Below are positions 1 to 9,790 of a stretch of 64,000 nt of DNA, in pieces; positions within the stretch are counted from its first letter, which is position 1; every line of letters starts with the position of its first letter. The position numbers were made by a program, and so were the translations under genes. This stretch comes from Bacillota bacterium (GTDB taxonomy: Bacteria; Bacillota; UBA4882; UBA8346): assembly GCA_029776205.1 (NCBI GenBank), contig JAKOTQ010000003.1, positions 1 to 64,000 on the forward strand. The letters are read 5' to 3'. A model generated the notes under the pieces. The model ran no database searches and had not been told where the DNA came from. It saw only the letters and a list, made by a program, of their open reading frames with translations.

Positions 1-1
1 T

Positions 2-712
2 GCAACTCTTACAACACAGTATCCCCTTGGCCAACCTATTCTTGGAGAAGAAGCAGAAAAAGACTTTATCCGGTTATATGGAGCAATACTCAGGCTCAGA
101 AATATTCTTACTTCTTTCGATGACTTTGAAGGAAACGAGATTTTATCTGAAAGGGATTTTCAGGACTATCAGAGCATTTATATTGACCTGTATCAGGAAT
201 ATAGAAAAGGTGCTGATGGTGACAAAGAAACTATCAATGATGACATAGTTTTCGAGATTGAACTGGTCAAACAGATAGAGGTAAATATTGACTACATCCT
301 TATGCTTGTAGCCAAATATCAACAATCCAACTGTAAGGATAAAAGCATTCTTACGACCATTGATAAGGCTATTAATTCGAGTATTGAACTTCGAAGTAAG
401 AAAGAACTTATCGAGCGTTTTATTGAGCAAGTCAATGTATCGACCAAAGTGGATGAGGATTGGCGAAAATTCCTCCATGAGCGTAAGGAAGCGGATATTT
501 CAGCAATTATAGAAGAAGAAAAGTTAAAGCCTGAAGAAACCCGCCGTTTCATCGACAATGCTTTCCGAGATGGGATACTTAAAACAACCGGTACAGCCAT
601 TGATAAAATCATGCCACCTGTATCTCGCTTTGGCGGAGGCAGAGCCGCGAAAAAGCAAGGAATTATCGAAAAACTAATGATATTCTTTGAGAAGTATTTA
701 GGGTTGGTGTAG
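2..712 (+). CDS. hsdR: Type I restriction enzyme R subunit (HsdR), C-terminal part, 5' end outside window
   Basis: Frame 2 is open from base 2 (ATLTTQYPLGQPILGEEAEKDFIRLYGAILRLRNILTSFDDFEGNEIL...) through the listed 302..712 ORF (...FRDGILKTTGTAIDKIMPPVSRFGGGRAAKKQGIIEKLMIFFEKYLGLV); typical HsdR helical C-terminus. Confidence 0.88.
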   Translation, partial: ATLTTQYPLGQPILGEEAEKDFIRLYGAILRLRNILTSFDDFEGNEILSERDFQDYQSIYIDLYQEYRKGADGDKETINDDIVFEIELVKQIEVNIDYILMLVAKYQQSNCKDKSILTTIDKAINSSIELRSKKELIERFIEQVNVSTKVDEDWRKFLHERKEADISAIIEEEKLKPEETRRFIDNAFRDGILKTTGTAIDKIMPPVSRFGGGRAAKKQGIIEKLMIFFEKYLGLV

Positions 713-782
713 CAAATAATCAATACAGCAGATTAAATAAATTGATAGGTTACTATAGAATAAATATTGTGAGGTGAAATGA

Positions 783-1679
783 TTGGATAAAAAGCAAAAA
801 TCTCCATTTGAGCTATTAAGAAATAAGGCTATTCTAGCTATTTTAGACGGTGATTCTCAATTTGGAGAAATAGATGATGTAGAGATTTCAATGCCTTATT
901 TAAGTGGCCCGACTATAGTAGAAATTTCCCAATTATTTGGACTGTCTGAAACATACGGATGGAATGGAGGAGCATTAAGTAGATGGAATTACTTAGATAA
1001 CCTTCTTAAGCATGGAATTGAGACTAACCGAATTAATGATATTCTTTCCTATCTATTTTCAAAACAGCAATTTACAGATAAACTTAAAGGGAAAACACCA
1101 GATCAGATTGAAGAGATCTATAATTATATCGTTAAGACAGTAATAGAACAGATTAATGGAATACTTTATTTTGGTGGCAATAAACTTACTATCATCAATC
1201 AAAGATTTCATATTATTCCAATAAATTCCACGATTAAAGTAACTACTCCTCAAGTAAAAAATATTGATCGAGAATACATTAAAGATATTTCTGAGAGGGC
1301 AATGCTTGATGTGGTAAATGGAAGTTATGACAGTGCAATCACTAAATCTAGAACATTATTAGAAGAAGTATTTTGTTATGTTATCGAAAACAAGAATGAA
1401 ACGCCAACAGACAGCGGAGACATAGGTAGGCTTTATAAGCAAGTAAAAGGGTTATACAATATGCACACAGATAAAAACCTTGATAAACGAATCAATACAC
1501 TACTTTCAGGTTTGGAAAAAATCGTTTCATCTATTGCTGAGATGAGAAACAATAATAGTGATGCGCATGGTGTTGGAAGTCAAAGAATTAGTATATCTGA
1601 GCATCATGCTAGACTTCTTGTAAATTCTGCAATGACTATGGCTGAATTTATACTTTCAGTGGGAAACAATACAAAATAA
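783..1679 (+). CDS. Abi_C-like (abortive infection C-terminal domain) protein
   Basis: TTG start after RBS gaggtg; C-terminus MRNNNSDAHGVGSQRISISEHHARLLVNSAMTMAEFIL resembles the Abi_C family. Confidence 0.75.
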   Translation: MDKKQKSPFELLRNKAILAILDGDSQFGEIDDVEISMPYLSGPTIVEISQLFGLSETYGWNGGALSRWNYLDNLLKHGIETNRINDILSYLFSKQQFTDKLKGKTPDQIEEIYNYIVKTVIEQINGILYFGGNKLTIINQRFHIIPINSTIKVTTPQVKNIDREYIKDISERAMLDVVNGSYDSAITKSRTLLEEVFCYVIENKNETPTDSGDIGRLYKQVKGLYNMHTDKNLDKRINTLLSGLEKIVSSIAEMRNNNSDAHGVGSQRISISEHHARLLVNSAMTMAEFILSVGNNTK

Positions 1680-1681
1680 TA

Positions 1682-1730
1682 AAGAGACCAGCCACATCAA
1701 GCCATTAAGTTTAAATGTGACTGGTCTTTT
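1682..1730. terminator. Intrinsic terminator hairpin after abi gene
   Basis: agaccagccacat ... atgtgactggtct followed by ttt. Confidence 0.7.
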
Positions 1731-1838
1731 ACTTTTGCTCCGCTTGAAGCTGTTCAGTTAAGTTTTATTCAATCCCTAAGTGAACGCTTCTTTAGACACT
1801 CCTTTTTCGTTCACCTTCGTAATTACTCCAACGATAAA

Positions 1839-4154
1839 TTATTGCTTCAGATAATCACGTAACGTTGCACATTCCCGAATGACTTGCTGATAATACTTGG
1901 TATGCGAGTATTTTTGGCGTAACATATCAAAATAGTAGGCCATACCTTTGCCCGGTTCATAGAATCCTCGGTAAAATGAAAACTTGGTCATACAGGCTGC
2001 TGCTAAGAAACAACATTGTGCCGCTAGTTCAGGATCATCAGTCGCATTCATGGCTTTCACATAATACTCTAGCGCTATCTTCCGTTTCCCGTATTCCTGC
2101 CAAAAAGCCTGATATCGTTGTTTTAAAATACTGCCAAAACCATGAACTTCAAAGGGATAACCATTGTCAAGATACCAAATTGTCGAGCTGTAAGGCCATA
2201 ATTGTTCATTGAATCCCCAAAAGGGCGAGTGGAAAAAGCCGTTAGCGATCTGATAATAGTAATATCCTGCATTTGCCCGGTCTTTTTCAGCTAATCGTTG
2301 TAACTCGATGACTTTTTGAGTAAATTCCAGCTTCGTATAGCGCGGGAACCCTTTTTCAGGATACTTGTAAAGACCGGTCCGGGGATTGTAATAATTCTGT
2401 TCAAAACTGGTCTTCACCAAATCAAGATCGTCTTTCTGCAACTGGTCCCAATAGGCCTTTGAAATCTGCTGGAACTTGGCCATAGCCTCTGAATATTGGC
2501 CTTTCCGCAGCAACCGGGTCCCTTCAACCGAAAGATAATCATCGAATGTCCAGGGCAATCCGGTGGTTATCCTTTGCTCAAAAGGCGTTTTACTCGGTTT
2601 ACTGAGCAAAGCCAGAAGCTGATCCATCTGGGCAGAACTGGGATAAAGCTCTAACAGATAGTTGCGTTCGGTCCCGGCTTTGGCCATCATGCAATAAGCT
2701 TTCGGAAAATCCTGATTGAGCAAATATTTCTGCCCTAATAACGTATAAAAGGCATGGTGAATCTGGGCTCGATTATCAGGCTTTCCTTTATAATCATCCA
2801 GCCACTGAAGAACAGGCAGAGCATTATTTTCAATTTCCGGTGTTATTTCGGGGCTTTCAACTATTTGGTTCAATAATTTCAGCAGTTGAATCTGATACCA
2901 CAAGTCGGAACGCTGCGATGGACACAGGGATTCAGCCTTTGCCAAATAAGTTTCCGCCTCCCTGTGCTCACGAAGTAGAATATTTAGATATCCGCCCGCT
3001 GCATACCAAAGGGCCGGTTGACGAAGTTTCATTTTATCTACAGAATCAATGAAATCGAGAAGTTCCGGGAGAAGAAAATTTCCCCATCTCATCTCTTCCT
3101 CTAAATGTAAAGCATAATCGTCGTAAAAATAACCGGAATTAACAACTGAACATTCCAACTGGTTAATGTAACGAACCAACAACACTTCCAGCCGGGAAGA
3201 TTTCGGTTCTAACTTCATCATCTCTGCTAAAGGTTCAATGGTAAAGTGGGTCTCTTTCAATCCCCGCATCATCCATAAAGTCGCCTGGCGATGGGGATGG
3301 CCGGCCAGGCGTAAGCTCTCCTTCCAAACCGGCTCCAACGGAATGTGAAAATCAAGATACGCTTCATCCATCATCACCGGACTCTGGTCAAACATCAATG
3401 ACGTCATGACCAAGGCCTCACTCGTTTTCCCTATCGCTTTCAAGGCCCCGTTCCGATGGCGGGCCGCCCAGTCCCAAATGACGCTGGTCTTTGGCAACGG
3501 CGCAACATATTGGTTGAACAAGTCGATACACAATCGATAATCTTTCACATAATGAGCCAACCGGACCATTTGATATCCGTACCGAACTTTAAAGAAAGGA
3601 GCTGAAGCTTTTTGATAAAGGCGCTTTGCTTCGTCGAGCAGCTTTAGCATTGGCGCAGGCTTCCGCCGTTCCGCCATTTCTTCTTCCATATCCCAGGACC
3701 AGCGGTCAACCACACAATAGGGTTCGCATCGTTTTGCGAAGATAAGATATTCCAAAGCCGGCCGGTGTTCCGGACGCATCAAAACCGCTTTCCACGGCTG
3801 TCCGCCTTTGACCTTGGCCAGGTTTTCCAGATCGCTCAAAGGAACCTCATAAACCAATTGGCGGATTTCCTCCACCGAAAGGCTGCCGCCGAACCATTTT
3901 TCCCATTCCTTCAGGTTATGCATGGCCCGGGTCTTTACAATATCATCATCCCATTGAGACTTGCTTCGATCATGCTGTTCGTCAAAATAAAAACGTTCAA
4001 AGAGAGGATCTTTGGCCAAAGACGATAAAAAGAAGATGGTCTCATTTTCAAAATAACTCGGTTCATATGCACACGCCTGTACAATAGGAAATTGGTTTAC
4101 AGTCAATCCAATGCTAAAAAGTAAAAGCAGTAAAAATATCCCGGATCTTCGCAT
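1839..4154 (-). CDS. Secreted large TPR-like helical protein of unknown function
   Basis: 771 aa, N-terminal signal peptide, helical-repeat-like composition; overlaps the upstream gene end by 41 bp. Confidence 0.6.
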   Translation of the reverse strand: MRRSGIFLLLLLFSIGLTVNQFPIVQACAYEPSYFENETIFFLSSLAKDPLFERFYFDEQHDRSKSQWDDDIVKTRAMHNLKEWEKWFGGSLSVEEIRQLVYEVPLSDLENLAKVKGGQPWKAVLMRPEHRPALEYLIFAKRCEPYCVVDRWSWDMEEEMAERRKPAPMLKLLDEAKRLYQKASAPFFKVRYGYQMVRLAHYVKDYRLCIDLFNQYVAPLPKTSVIWDWAARHRNGALKAIGKTSEALVMTSLMFDQSPVMMDEAYLDFHIPLEPVWKESLRLAGHPHRQATLWMMRGLKETHFTIEPLAEMMKLEPKSSRLEVLLVRYINQLECSVVNSGYFYDDYALHLEEEMRWGNFLLPELLDFIDSVDKMKLRQPALWYAAGGYLNILLREHREAETYLAKAESLCPSQRSDLWYQIQLLKLLNQIVESPEITPEIENNALPVLQWLDDYKGKPDNRAQIHHAFYTLLGQKYLLNQDFPKAYCMMAKAGTERNYLLELYPSSAQMDQLLALLSKPSKTPFEQRITTGLPWTFDDYLSVEGTRLLRKGQYSEAMAKFQQISKAYWDQLQKDDLDLVKTSFEQNYYNPRTGLYKYPEKGFPRYTKLEFTQKVIELQRLAEKDRANAGYYYYQIANGFFHSPFWGFNEQLWPYSSTIWYLDNGYPFEVHGFGSILKQRYQAFWQEYGKRKIALEYYVKAMNATDDPELAAQCCFLAAACMTKFSFYRGFYEPGKGMAYYFDMLRQKYSHTKYYQQVIRECATLRDYLKQ

Positions 4155-5157
4155 GGCCCGTCCTCCTTACGCTTAGATCATCAAAATGATATAAAGCAAT
4201 ATGAATTCGTTCATATTTCAGTTTTCGCCGTAGCGTTTTGCTCACCGAAATCACATCCCGGGGATCCGCTGTTTCCAACCGGACCGTATCCCGGTGATAC
4301 AACCGAATCCCTTTGACGGAAGTATCCTGAAGAACCTCGTAGATGCCCCGCCCCCGTCTGGCAAAGACTTTGGAGTCTTTCAGGTCTTCTTCTCCCAAAT
4401 TATTGATTAAGCCGATAAACCGGTTGTGTTGAAATACCACGCCCCATGAAAATATGGGCAATGCCACATCCAGAGGCAATGGATACTGGTCAATATTGGC
4501 GATATAGTCCTTAACAATTTTCGGATTGAAAATCGAATTTTGGGTAGTCCGTTTCTGAACTGGCTCCACATTGTAAACCATCAGCATGCCCCGGTCAGCC
4601 GGCGGCACTCCGGTCCGATCTTTGTATTTGATCTGATGCAGCCGAATAGTGATCGAAAGATTTATATTTCTTTCCCCAAGGCGGTCACGAATCCTCTCAA
4701 CCAATTGAAAAAATTTCCCCCGGGTAGTTTGATTCCAGTCACAATCCAGTTGGACCTCATTCACAGGCCGTACCAGATTGTTATCAGCCATTCGCAACAG
4801 TTTGGAAGTAATTTTCTCCGCCAGACCATCCACCGCATCATGGGGGAGGTTGATTAGAGTCGTATTGGTGATAAAAACCGTCGGAACCACGTCCAAATAC
4901 TTAGGAGGCTCACTCTCAAACCGGAGCTCAGCATCTGGTACTGCTTTTCCCTGCCAGACCACATCAAAAAACTTCACATACAACCGTCCCACATTCAACT
5001 GTTGCAACGTCTCCAACTGGTCATCCGTCACTCGAAAGATAGATTTCCAATAATAAAAACTGGGTTCAACCGCACGACGTTGGCCACACGACGAGAGAGT
5101 CAAAGTAAGCAATATCAAAATCATCAATAGATAAAAACGCTTCATGATGTACTCCAA
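4114..5157 (-). CDS. Lipoprotein, DUF3142-like
   Basis: Signal peptide with lipobox LSSC; FYYWKSIFRV start and TIM-barrel-like pattern recalls DUF3142. Confidence 0.55.
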   Translation of the reverse strand: MEYIMKRFYLLMILILLTLTLSSCGQRRAVEPSFYYWKSIFRVTDDQLETLQQLNVGRLYVKFFDVVWQGKAVPDAELRFESEPPKYLDVVPTVFITNTTLINLPHDAVDGLAEKITSKLLRMADNNLVRPVNEVQLDCDWNQTTRGKFFQLVERIRDRLGERNINLSITIRLHQIKYKDRTGVPPADRGMLMVYNVEPVQKRTTQNSIFNPKIVKDYIANIDQYPLPLDVALPIFSWGVVFQHNRFIGLINNLGEEDLKDSKVFARRGRGIYEVLQDTSVKGIRLYHRDTVRLETADPRDVISVSKTLRRKLKYERIHIALYHFDDLSVRRTGHAKIRDIFTAFTF

Positions 5158-5697
5158 ACATAAATTGACTTTTTCTAGTTTATTTCATAGATTCCTATCT
5201 TTGTATTCCGAAAGTCATTCGACACCTTCGCGGCGATTCCTCTTCCCTCGTTTGTGAGAAAGAACTTGTAATAACTGGGTTAACCGAAAAAAATAAAGCT
5301 TATAAATCCACTTTTATGAGTGAACCAAAAGTTTTATGCAACTGAAAATTGAGAAAGATTTTTAATACATTCGTCGCGCTATTGTTTCAATATGAATCAT
5401 CGATTTTCAAAAACATCGAACATTTTTTGAGCATTGCTTACCTCAAACATTAAAGAGCTCTAGAAACCTTGGATGATTAAGAAGAGGTTCGGAACCTAGG
5501 TTCTGACGGATTTTGGTTACTTTTGACCGGTCAAAAGTGACCCGCCGCCGGAATCTGTAGGCCAGAATAAATAACTAAAGCATATAATAAATCCTGGAAG
5601 AAATATGATATCTCATATTATTACATTTTAAGATTTGAAAGATAGAATGTCGAAATGCTTAAGTATAATCGCCAATAACATACTATTACAGATATAA

Positions 5698-5730
5698 AAA
5701 GCACTTCCCCCATTCCAAGGAAAAGTGCTT
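5698..5730. terminator. Intrinsic terminator downstream of MFS gene
   Basis: aagcactt...aagtgctt stem. Confidence 0.6.
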
Positions 5731-5758
5731 ACCCGTAGACCCAACTCAACAAATATGC

Positions 5759-6943
5759 TTATACTCTCTCAATACCCGCCTTTTTTCCATGAACCAAATA
5801 ATACGCCGGAATCAAGCAAAACACCGCCACGGCTAACATGATATACATTACCTGAAACCCAACCCCTTCCGCGATTAACCCCAAAATATACGGCCCGATC
5901 CCCATTCCGCTATCCATGCAGATGTAAAAAGTGGAAATACCCAGACCCAATCGATGGGGCGGCGATACTTTTCCGACGATCGTTTGGACGCTGGACATTA
6001 ATGTTCCGTACCCCATGGCCAATAATATCCCTGCGAGTAAAAGTAAAAAGCCGGTCCTGGCCATCGTAATGCATAATAAACTGACTGCGAAAAAGAGAAA
6101 AGACGGATACATCACGATGTTTTCGCCTTTTTGATCGAATAGTTTCCCGGCCACCGGCCGGATTAGGAATAAAAAAAGCGCGTACACGACAAAGAAATAG
6201 GAAGCCGCATGAGATAAATTCATCTGGATCGCATAGGAATTGATGAATGAAACGATCCCCGAGTAAGCAATCCCGCCGATAAACATCAAAAATGCGACAG
6301 GAAAGGCTTTCTTTTCATAAAAATCGTTCATTCCAAAACTTCTCTTAATCTTCTCTTTTTCCTCATGGCTTAAATCAATCTCTGTAATCTTGGCCATTAC
6401 TCCTAATATTAATGCAAAGGAGCTAAAAATAATGGAAAAAATGAACATCATGGAATAACCGAAATGATTAACCAAATACAAGGCAAAAAAAGGCCCAATG
6501 GCCGTTCCGGCTGCATTGCTTAAGGAAAAATAACCAATCCCCTCGCCTCGTCTGCTTGGAGGTAAAGTTGACATATTCGCCGTCGTCAAAACCGTGGTTG
6601 AAATCCCGAAGCCAACCCCATGAACAAATCGAATCAGCATCAAACATCCAATGCCTGTGACAAACAGGTAAGCCATCGAGCCGGCAAAAAATAAACCCAA
6701 ACCGCTGTAGAGCATCTTTTTCCTGCCGACGACATCGATAAATTTTCCGGCATACAACCGGGCTGCCAATGCTCCAATTACAAAGATACTCGCAGCCAAA
6801 CCGGCACTGCTTTTGGTCGCATGAAAGTATTTCATGGCATAAACAGCCATGGATGTCAGCAATAAATAAAAGCTTAAAGAAACAAAAAAATTGGACGCCA
6901 GTAACACAATGAAATCTTTCGTCCAAATTCTATCCCGTTTCAT
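5759..6943 (-). CDS. MFS transporter
   Basis: 12-TM-like hydrophobic protein with GxxxDxxGRKKMLYSG motif. Confidence 0.85.
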   Translation of the reverse strand: MKRDRIWTKDFIVLLASNFFVSLSFYLLLTSMAVYAMKYFHATKSSAGLAASIFVIGALAARLYAGKFIDVVGRKKMLYSGLGLFFAGSMAYLFVTGIGCLMLIRFVHGVGFGISTTVLTTANMSTLPPSRRGEGIGYFSLSNAAGTAIGPFFALYLVNHFGYSMMFIFSIIFSSFALILGVMAKITEIDLSHEEKEKIKRSFGMNDFYEKKAFPVAFLMFIGGIAYSGIVSFINSYAIQMNLSHAASYFFVVYALFLFLIRPVAGKLFDQKGENIVMYPSFLFFAVSLLCITMARTGFLLLLAGILLAMGYGTLMSSVQTIVGKVSPPHRLGLGISTFYICMDSGMGIGPYILGLIAEGVGFQVMYIMLAVAVFCLIPAYYLVHGKKAGIERV

Positions 6944-7412
6944 ACAATTTCCCCCTGAAGTAAATCTTGTTGCATTTTCCCATTTTACAGATTTCCGCTG
7001 CTATATCCGTAAAAATAATTATATTTTATAAACATCTGTGAGGGAAGTCAATTAACATTGGGTTGCAAATCGATAATTAACCAAAAAATATAACAGGTGG
7101 ATTTCACCTGAAGTCCAAATCGATACCCTCAGTATGAACAGACCAGAAAGAATCACCAAAAGCTTAGAAGGATTTCTATCAAGTTGGTTCCGCCAGTTTA
7201 TGATCCAATACACTTTTTGAGGTTTCCCTCCACCTTATCATCGATTTACTATTTATTTCCACGCTTGTTGTTTGGTTCTTTGTAAATATTGGTTTTCCTT
7301 CAACTTGATACTAAATATAGAATCCTTCGAACTATCTCTGCACATTCAACTCTTTAAACCTTTTGAAACAGGAAATACTAACCCCAACAACCCCGACGAA
7401 GGAGGTGTTCCA

Positions 7413-7586
7413 TTGGCTAATAATAATAAGAAGAACCTGGGAGAGATGCACCTTAACGGCAATATCAAACCGGAGTGCCGGGATGATGCGGATGAAGTTA
7501 AAGGAGCTATGCTCTTTGCAGCGCTTCAAAACGAAGCGCCCGAACATCAGAAATCGGATGAAAACTACGAACCTCCCCAAGAATAG
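7413..7586 (+). CDS. Small hydrophilic protein (57 aa) with TTG start
   Basis: Strong RBS ggaggtg 7401-7407 then TTG; MANNNKKNLGEMHLNGNIKPECRDDADEVKGAMLFAALQNEAPEHQKSDENYEPPQE. Confidence 0.5.
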   Translation: MANNNKKNLGEMHLNGNIKPECRDDADEVKGAMLFAALQNEAPEHQKSDENYEPPQE

Positions 7587-7632
7587 CAATGCTGTATACC
7601 GCTTCACTGCCGGGGTAAGCTAACATCCGGAG

Positions 7633-7827
7633 GTGATCAATATCGGCGAACAAATCACTCCGGATGCTATCGGTACCGAAGTCGGCGTACAGGCGGACTT
7701 GCGCCGCGGGAGCCCCAAACCCCGGGAAGTCAACTCTCAGGACACCCAAATAACCCATGACGAAGCACCCGGACATAACAAAAACGTCAAATGGCAAATG
7801 GAAGAAAAAGTTCGAGGTAAGAAATGA
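7633..7827 (+). CDS. Small hydrophilic protein of unknown function
   Basis: GTG start overlapping ggaggtg; 64 aa; directly followed by a terminator. Confidence 0.35.
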   Translation: MINIGEQITPDAIGTEVGVQADLRRGSPKPREVNSQDTQITHDEAPGHNKNVKWQMEEKVRGKK

Positions 7828-7853
7828 AAAAGCTGTCTCTTTCGAGACAGCTT
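7828..7853. terminator. Intrinsic terminator
   Basis: aaagctgtctc tttc gagacagcttt. Confidence 0.75.
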
Positions 7854-7869
7854 TCGCCATTCATTTAGT

Positions 7870-8352
7870 TTAGATGCGGAAGATCCAGTGAATGATAGTA
7901 CGGATCATCATATACCCTAAAAATGCCCCTGCGGTGATGAGTAATACCAGAAAAAGCCGTAAAAATTTGTCCGATTCGCTCCGGAGCGTTTTAAAACTGC
8001 TGGAAACCGCGACAAATGCGCAGAGCCCTCCCAAGGCCCCGCCGGTGAACAATAAAACAACCGGTATTGAAGCAAGCAACGTTTCATACCACTTAAGTTT
8101 TCGGGCTACGCTGATAAATTTTCCCCCAATTATAACCCGCGGCTGATAATCAAAGGTAAATCCTTTGATTTCCATTTTGACTTCCGTCCGGTTTGGCAGA
8201 GGCAGCATAAATTCGCGCGGATTTTTAGGCGATGGAGAGATTAACTGGCCATTGACCCAAACTGTCGGTTTATTGGCCCAAAAAGATAATTCCAGGTCAA
8301 CATGGATATTTTGATACTCCGGTAAATCAAAACTGTATCTCTGTTTCTGCAT
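7870..8352 (-). CDS. Small membrane protein of unknown function
   Basis: ATG at 8352 with RBS aaggag; two C-terminal TM segments; N-terminal beta-rich domain. Confidence 0.6.
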   Translation of the reverse strand: MQKQRYSFDLPEYQNIHVDLELSFWANKPTVWVNGQLISPSPKNPREFMLPLPNRTEVKMEIKGFTFDYQPRVIIGGKFISVARKLKWYETLLASIPVVLLFTGGALGGLCAFVAVSSSFKTLRSESDKFLRLFLVLLITAGAFLGYMMIRTIIHWIFRI

Positions 8353-8431
8353 AGCTGCTCCTTCAGAAAGATAAAACTTATCACTGAATTTCGGCAAGGA
8401 TCGGCAATATCCTCCTTACCTGCCCTCTCCA

Positions 8432-9745
8432 TCAATTGGTCAATCCGGCAATGGCAGCTCCGATCAACGGAGCATTCTCCATCGTCTTGATCGTATAATA
8501 CCGGCCTTTCTCCCGAACCAGATAGTCCTGGAGATAATACTCGGTTTTTTCCTTTAGTGATTTCAAATGATGGAATGTGCTTCCCTCCGCCAAGATGCAC
8601 ACCGGCCGCTCCGGGGCCAACCCTTTACCGGATTGGATAACAGCTGAGGCAATACTGACCGCTGACAATTTTGCCGCCCGATCCACCAACCGGTCCAGAA
8701 TATAGTAGGCGACCGTACGGTCCTGCTCCTGGCCGGAGGCAACAATTGCGCCCAAACGGGTTCCTCCGCTAAATGGAGCGGTTAAAAATTGATTGATCTC
8801 TACCGTACTGAGGTCCTGAAGTTCCACAAGCGAAGCAGCCACCCTCTCTGAGAAGAGCTTTTCAGCCGCTGCCGTCTGTAAAAGCACCCGGCCCAGCCCT
8901 CCCAAATAACGCCCGGAAATCATCTTTTCAAAGGTAAAGACGCCAGGATTGCCGGTGGTCCGGTCGAAGGCCAGGTCAATCTCACCCTGAGGAATCTTCC
9001 CGAAACCGCCGGACTCTACGTTGATCAATTGGCTTCCTTCCGGGTTCAAACCCGTCTTTTTCCCGATATTAGTATTGGCTTCGATATAACACAGATTGGT
9101 TCCGGTTCCCAAGATAAAACCGATATAGCTATCAAAAACCTCTTCGGTCGCTGCAGCCTGCCCTGCCAACAAAGCGGCTGCTGTATCATTTAATAACACC
9201 ACCCGGTAATCAAGGGTTGCTCCAGACTGGTGCAAAGCTTTTTTCAGGTTTTCCCCCACCAGTTCTCCTTCGACTTCAGGTGCTTTAATCTCTTTACTGA
9301 ACTTGATCACCCGTCCGTCTTTATCAGGCTGCATATCGACAGGATAGGAAAAGCAAAAACCTATTTTGGAGCTGGCCTCCAGATTCCCCTCCAGATATTG
9401 GGCCATCACCCGAAAAAATTCGTCTTTCCTGACTTCCTCCCCAATCCCGGGCATCGGATATTTCTTGAAATTTCCAATCACCGCCTGCCCGGCGTCATCA
9501 AAGTAGACTGTAGCAACCCGAAAATTCGTCCCACCGGCGTCCAACACGATAACTTTCTCGTGGCGCGGTACCTCACGAGCTGCTTCCAGATAGGTCGGCA
9601 ACATGGCCAGAGAACTTTCCGACCCGTGGAGTCCCCGTTGCATTTCCTCCTGAAACATATGGCACATGGTTTCCATGTCCAGCCGGTCAGGATTGATTCC
9701 ATATCGGGTTAAAAAATCATTCATTTGCCCTTTGATCGATTGCAT
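8432..9745 (-). CDS. Hexokinase family protein
   Basis: VIVLDAGGTNFRVATV phosphate-binding loop, VLLNDTAAALLAG, GFILGTGTNLCYIE, ESGGFG: eukaryotic-type hexokinase layout. Confidence 0.85.
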   Translation of the reverse strand: MQSIKGQMNDFLTRYGINPDRLDMETMCHMFQEEMQRGLHGSESSLAMLPTYLEAAREVPRHEKVIVLDAGGTNFRVATVYFDDAGQAVIGNFKKYPMPGIGEEVRKDEFFRVMAQYLEGNLEASSKIGFCFSYPVDMQPDKDGRVIKFSKEIKAPEVEGELVGENLKKALHQSGATLDYRVVLLNDTAAALLAGQAAATEEVFDSYIGFILGTGTNLCYIEANTNIGKKTGLNPEGSQLINVESGGFGKIPQGEIDLAFDRTTGNPGVFTFEKMISGRYLGGLGRVLLQTAAAEKLFSERVAASLVELQDLSTVEINQFLTAPFSGGTRLGAIVASGQEQDRTVAYYILDRLVDRAAKLSAVSIASAVIQSGKGLAPERPVCILAEGSTFHHLKSLKEKTEYYLQDYLVREKGRYYTIKTMENAPLIGAAIAGLTN

Positions 9746-9790
9746 AAGTGCACCCCTTTAAAGTTTATTTTTTCAAGCAAAAAAGCTTGA

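Noticed and set aside
27-248. 73-aa ORF at the left edge
   Set aside because: Out of frame with the open hsdR reading frame that covers the same bases.
319-723. 134-aa ORF antisense to the hsdR end
   Set aside because: The opposite strand carries a continuous HsdR frame from base 2.
1733-1838. Possible transposase or integrase relic (KVNEKGVSKEAFT* on - strand)
   Set aside because: Too short to support; no inverted repeats seen.
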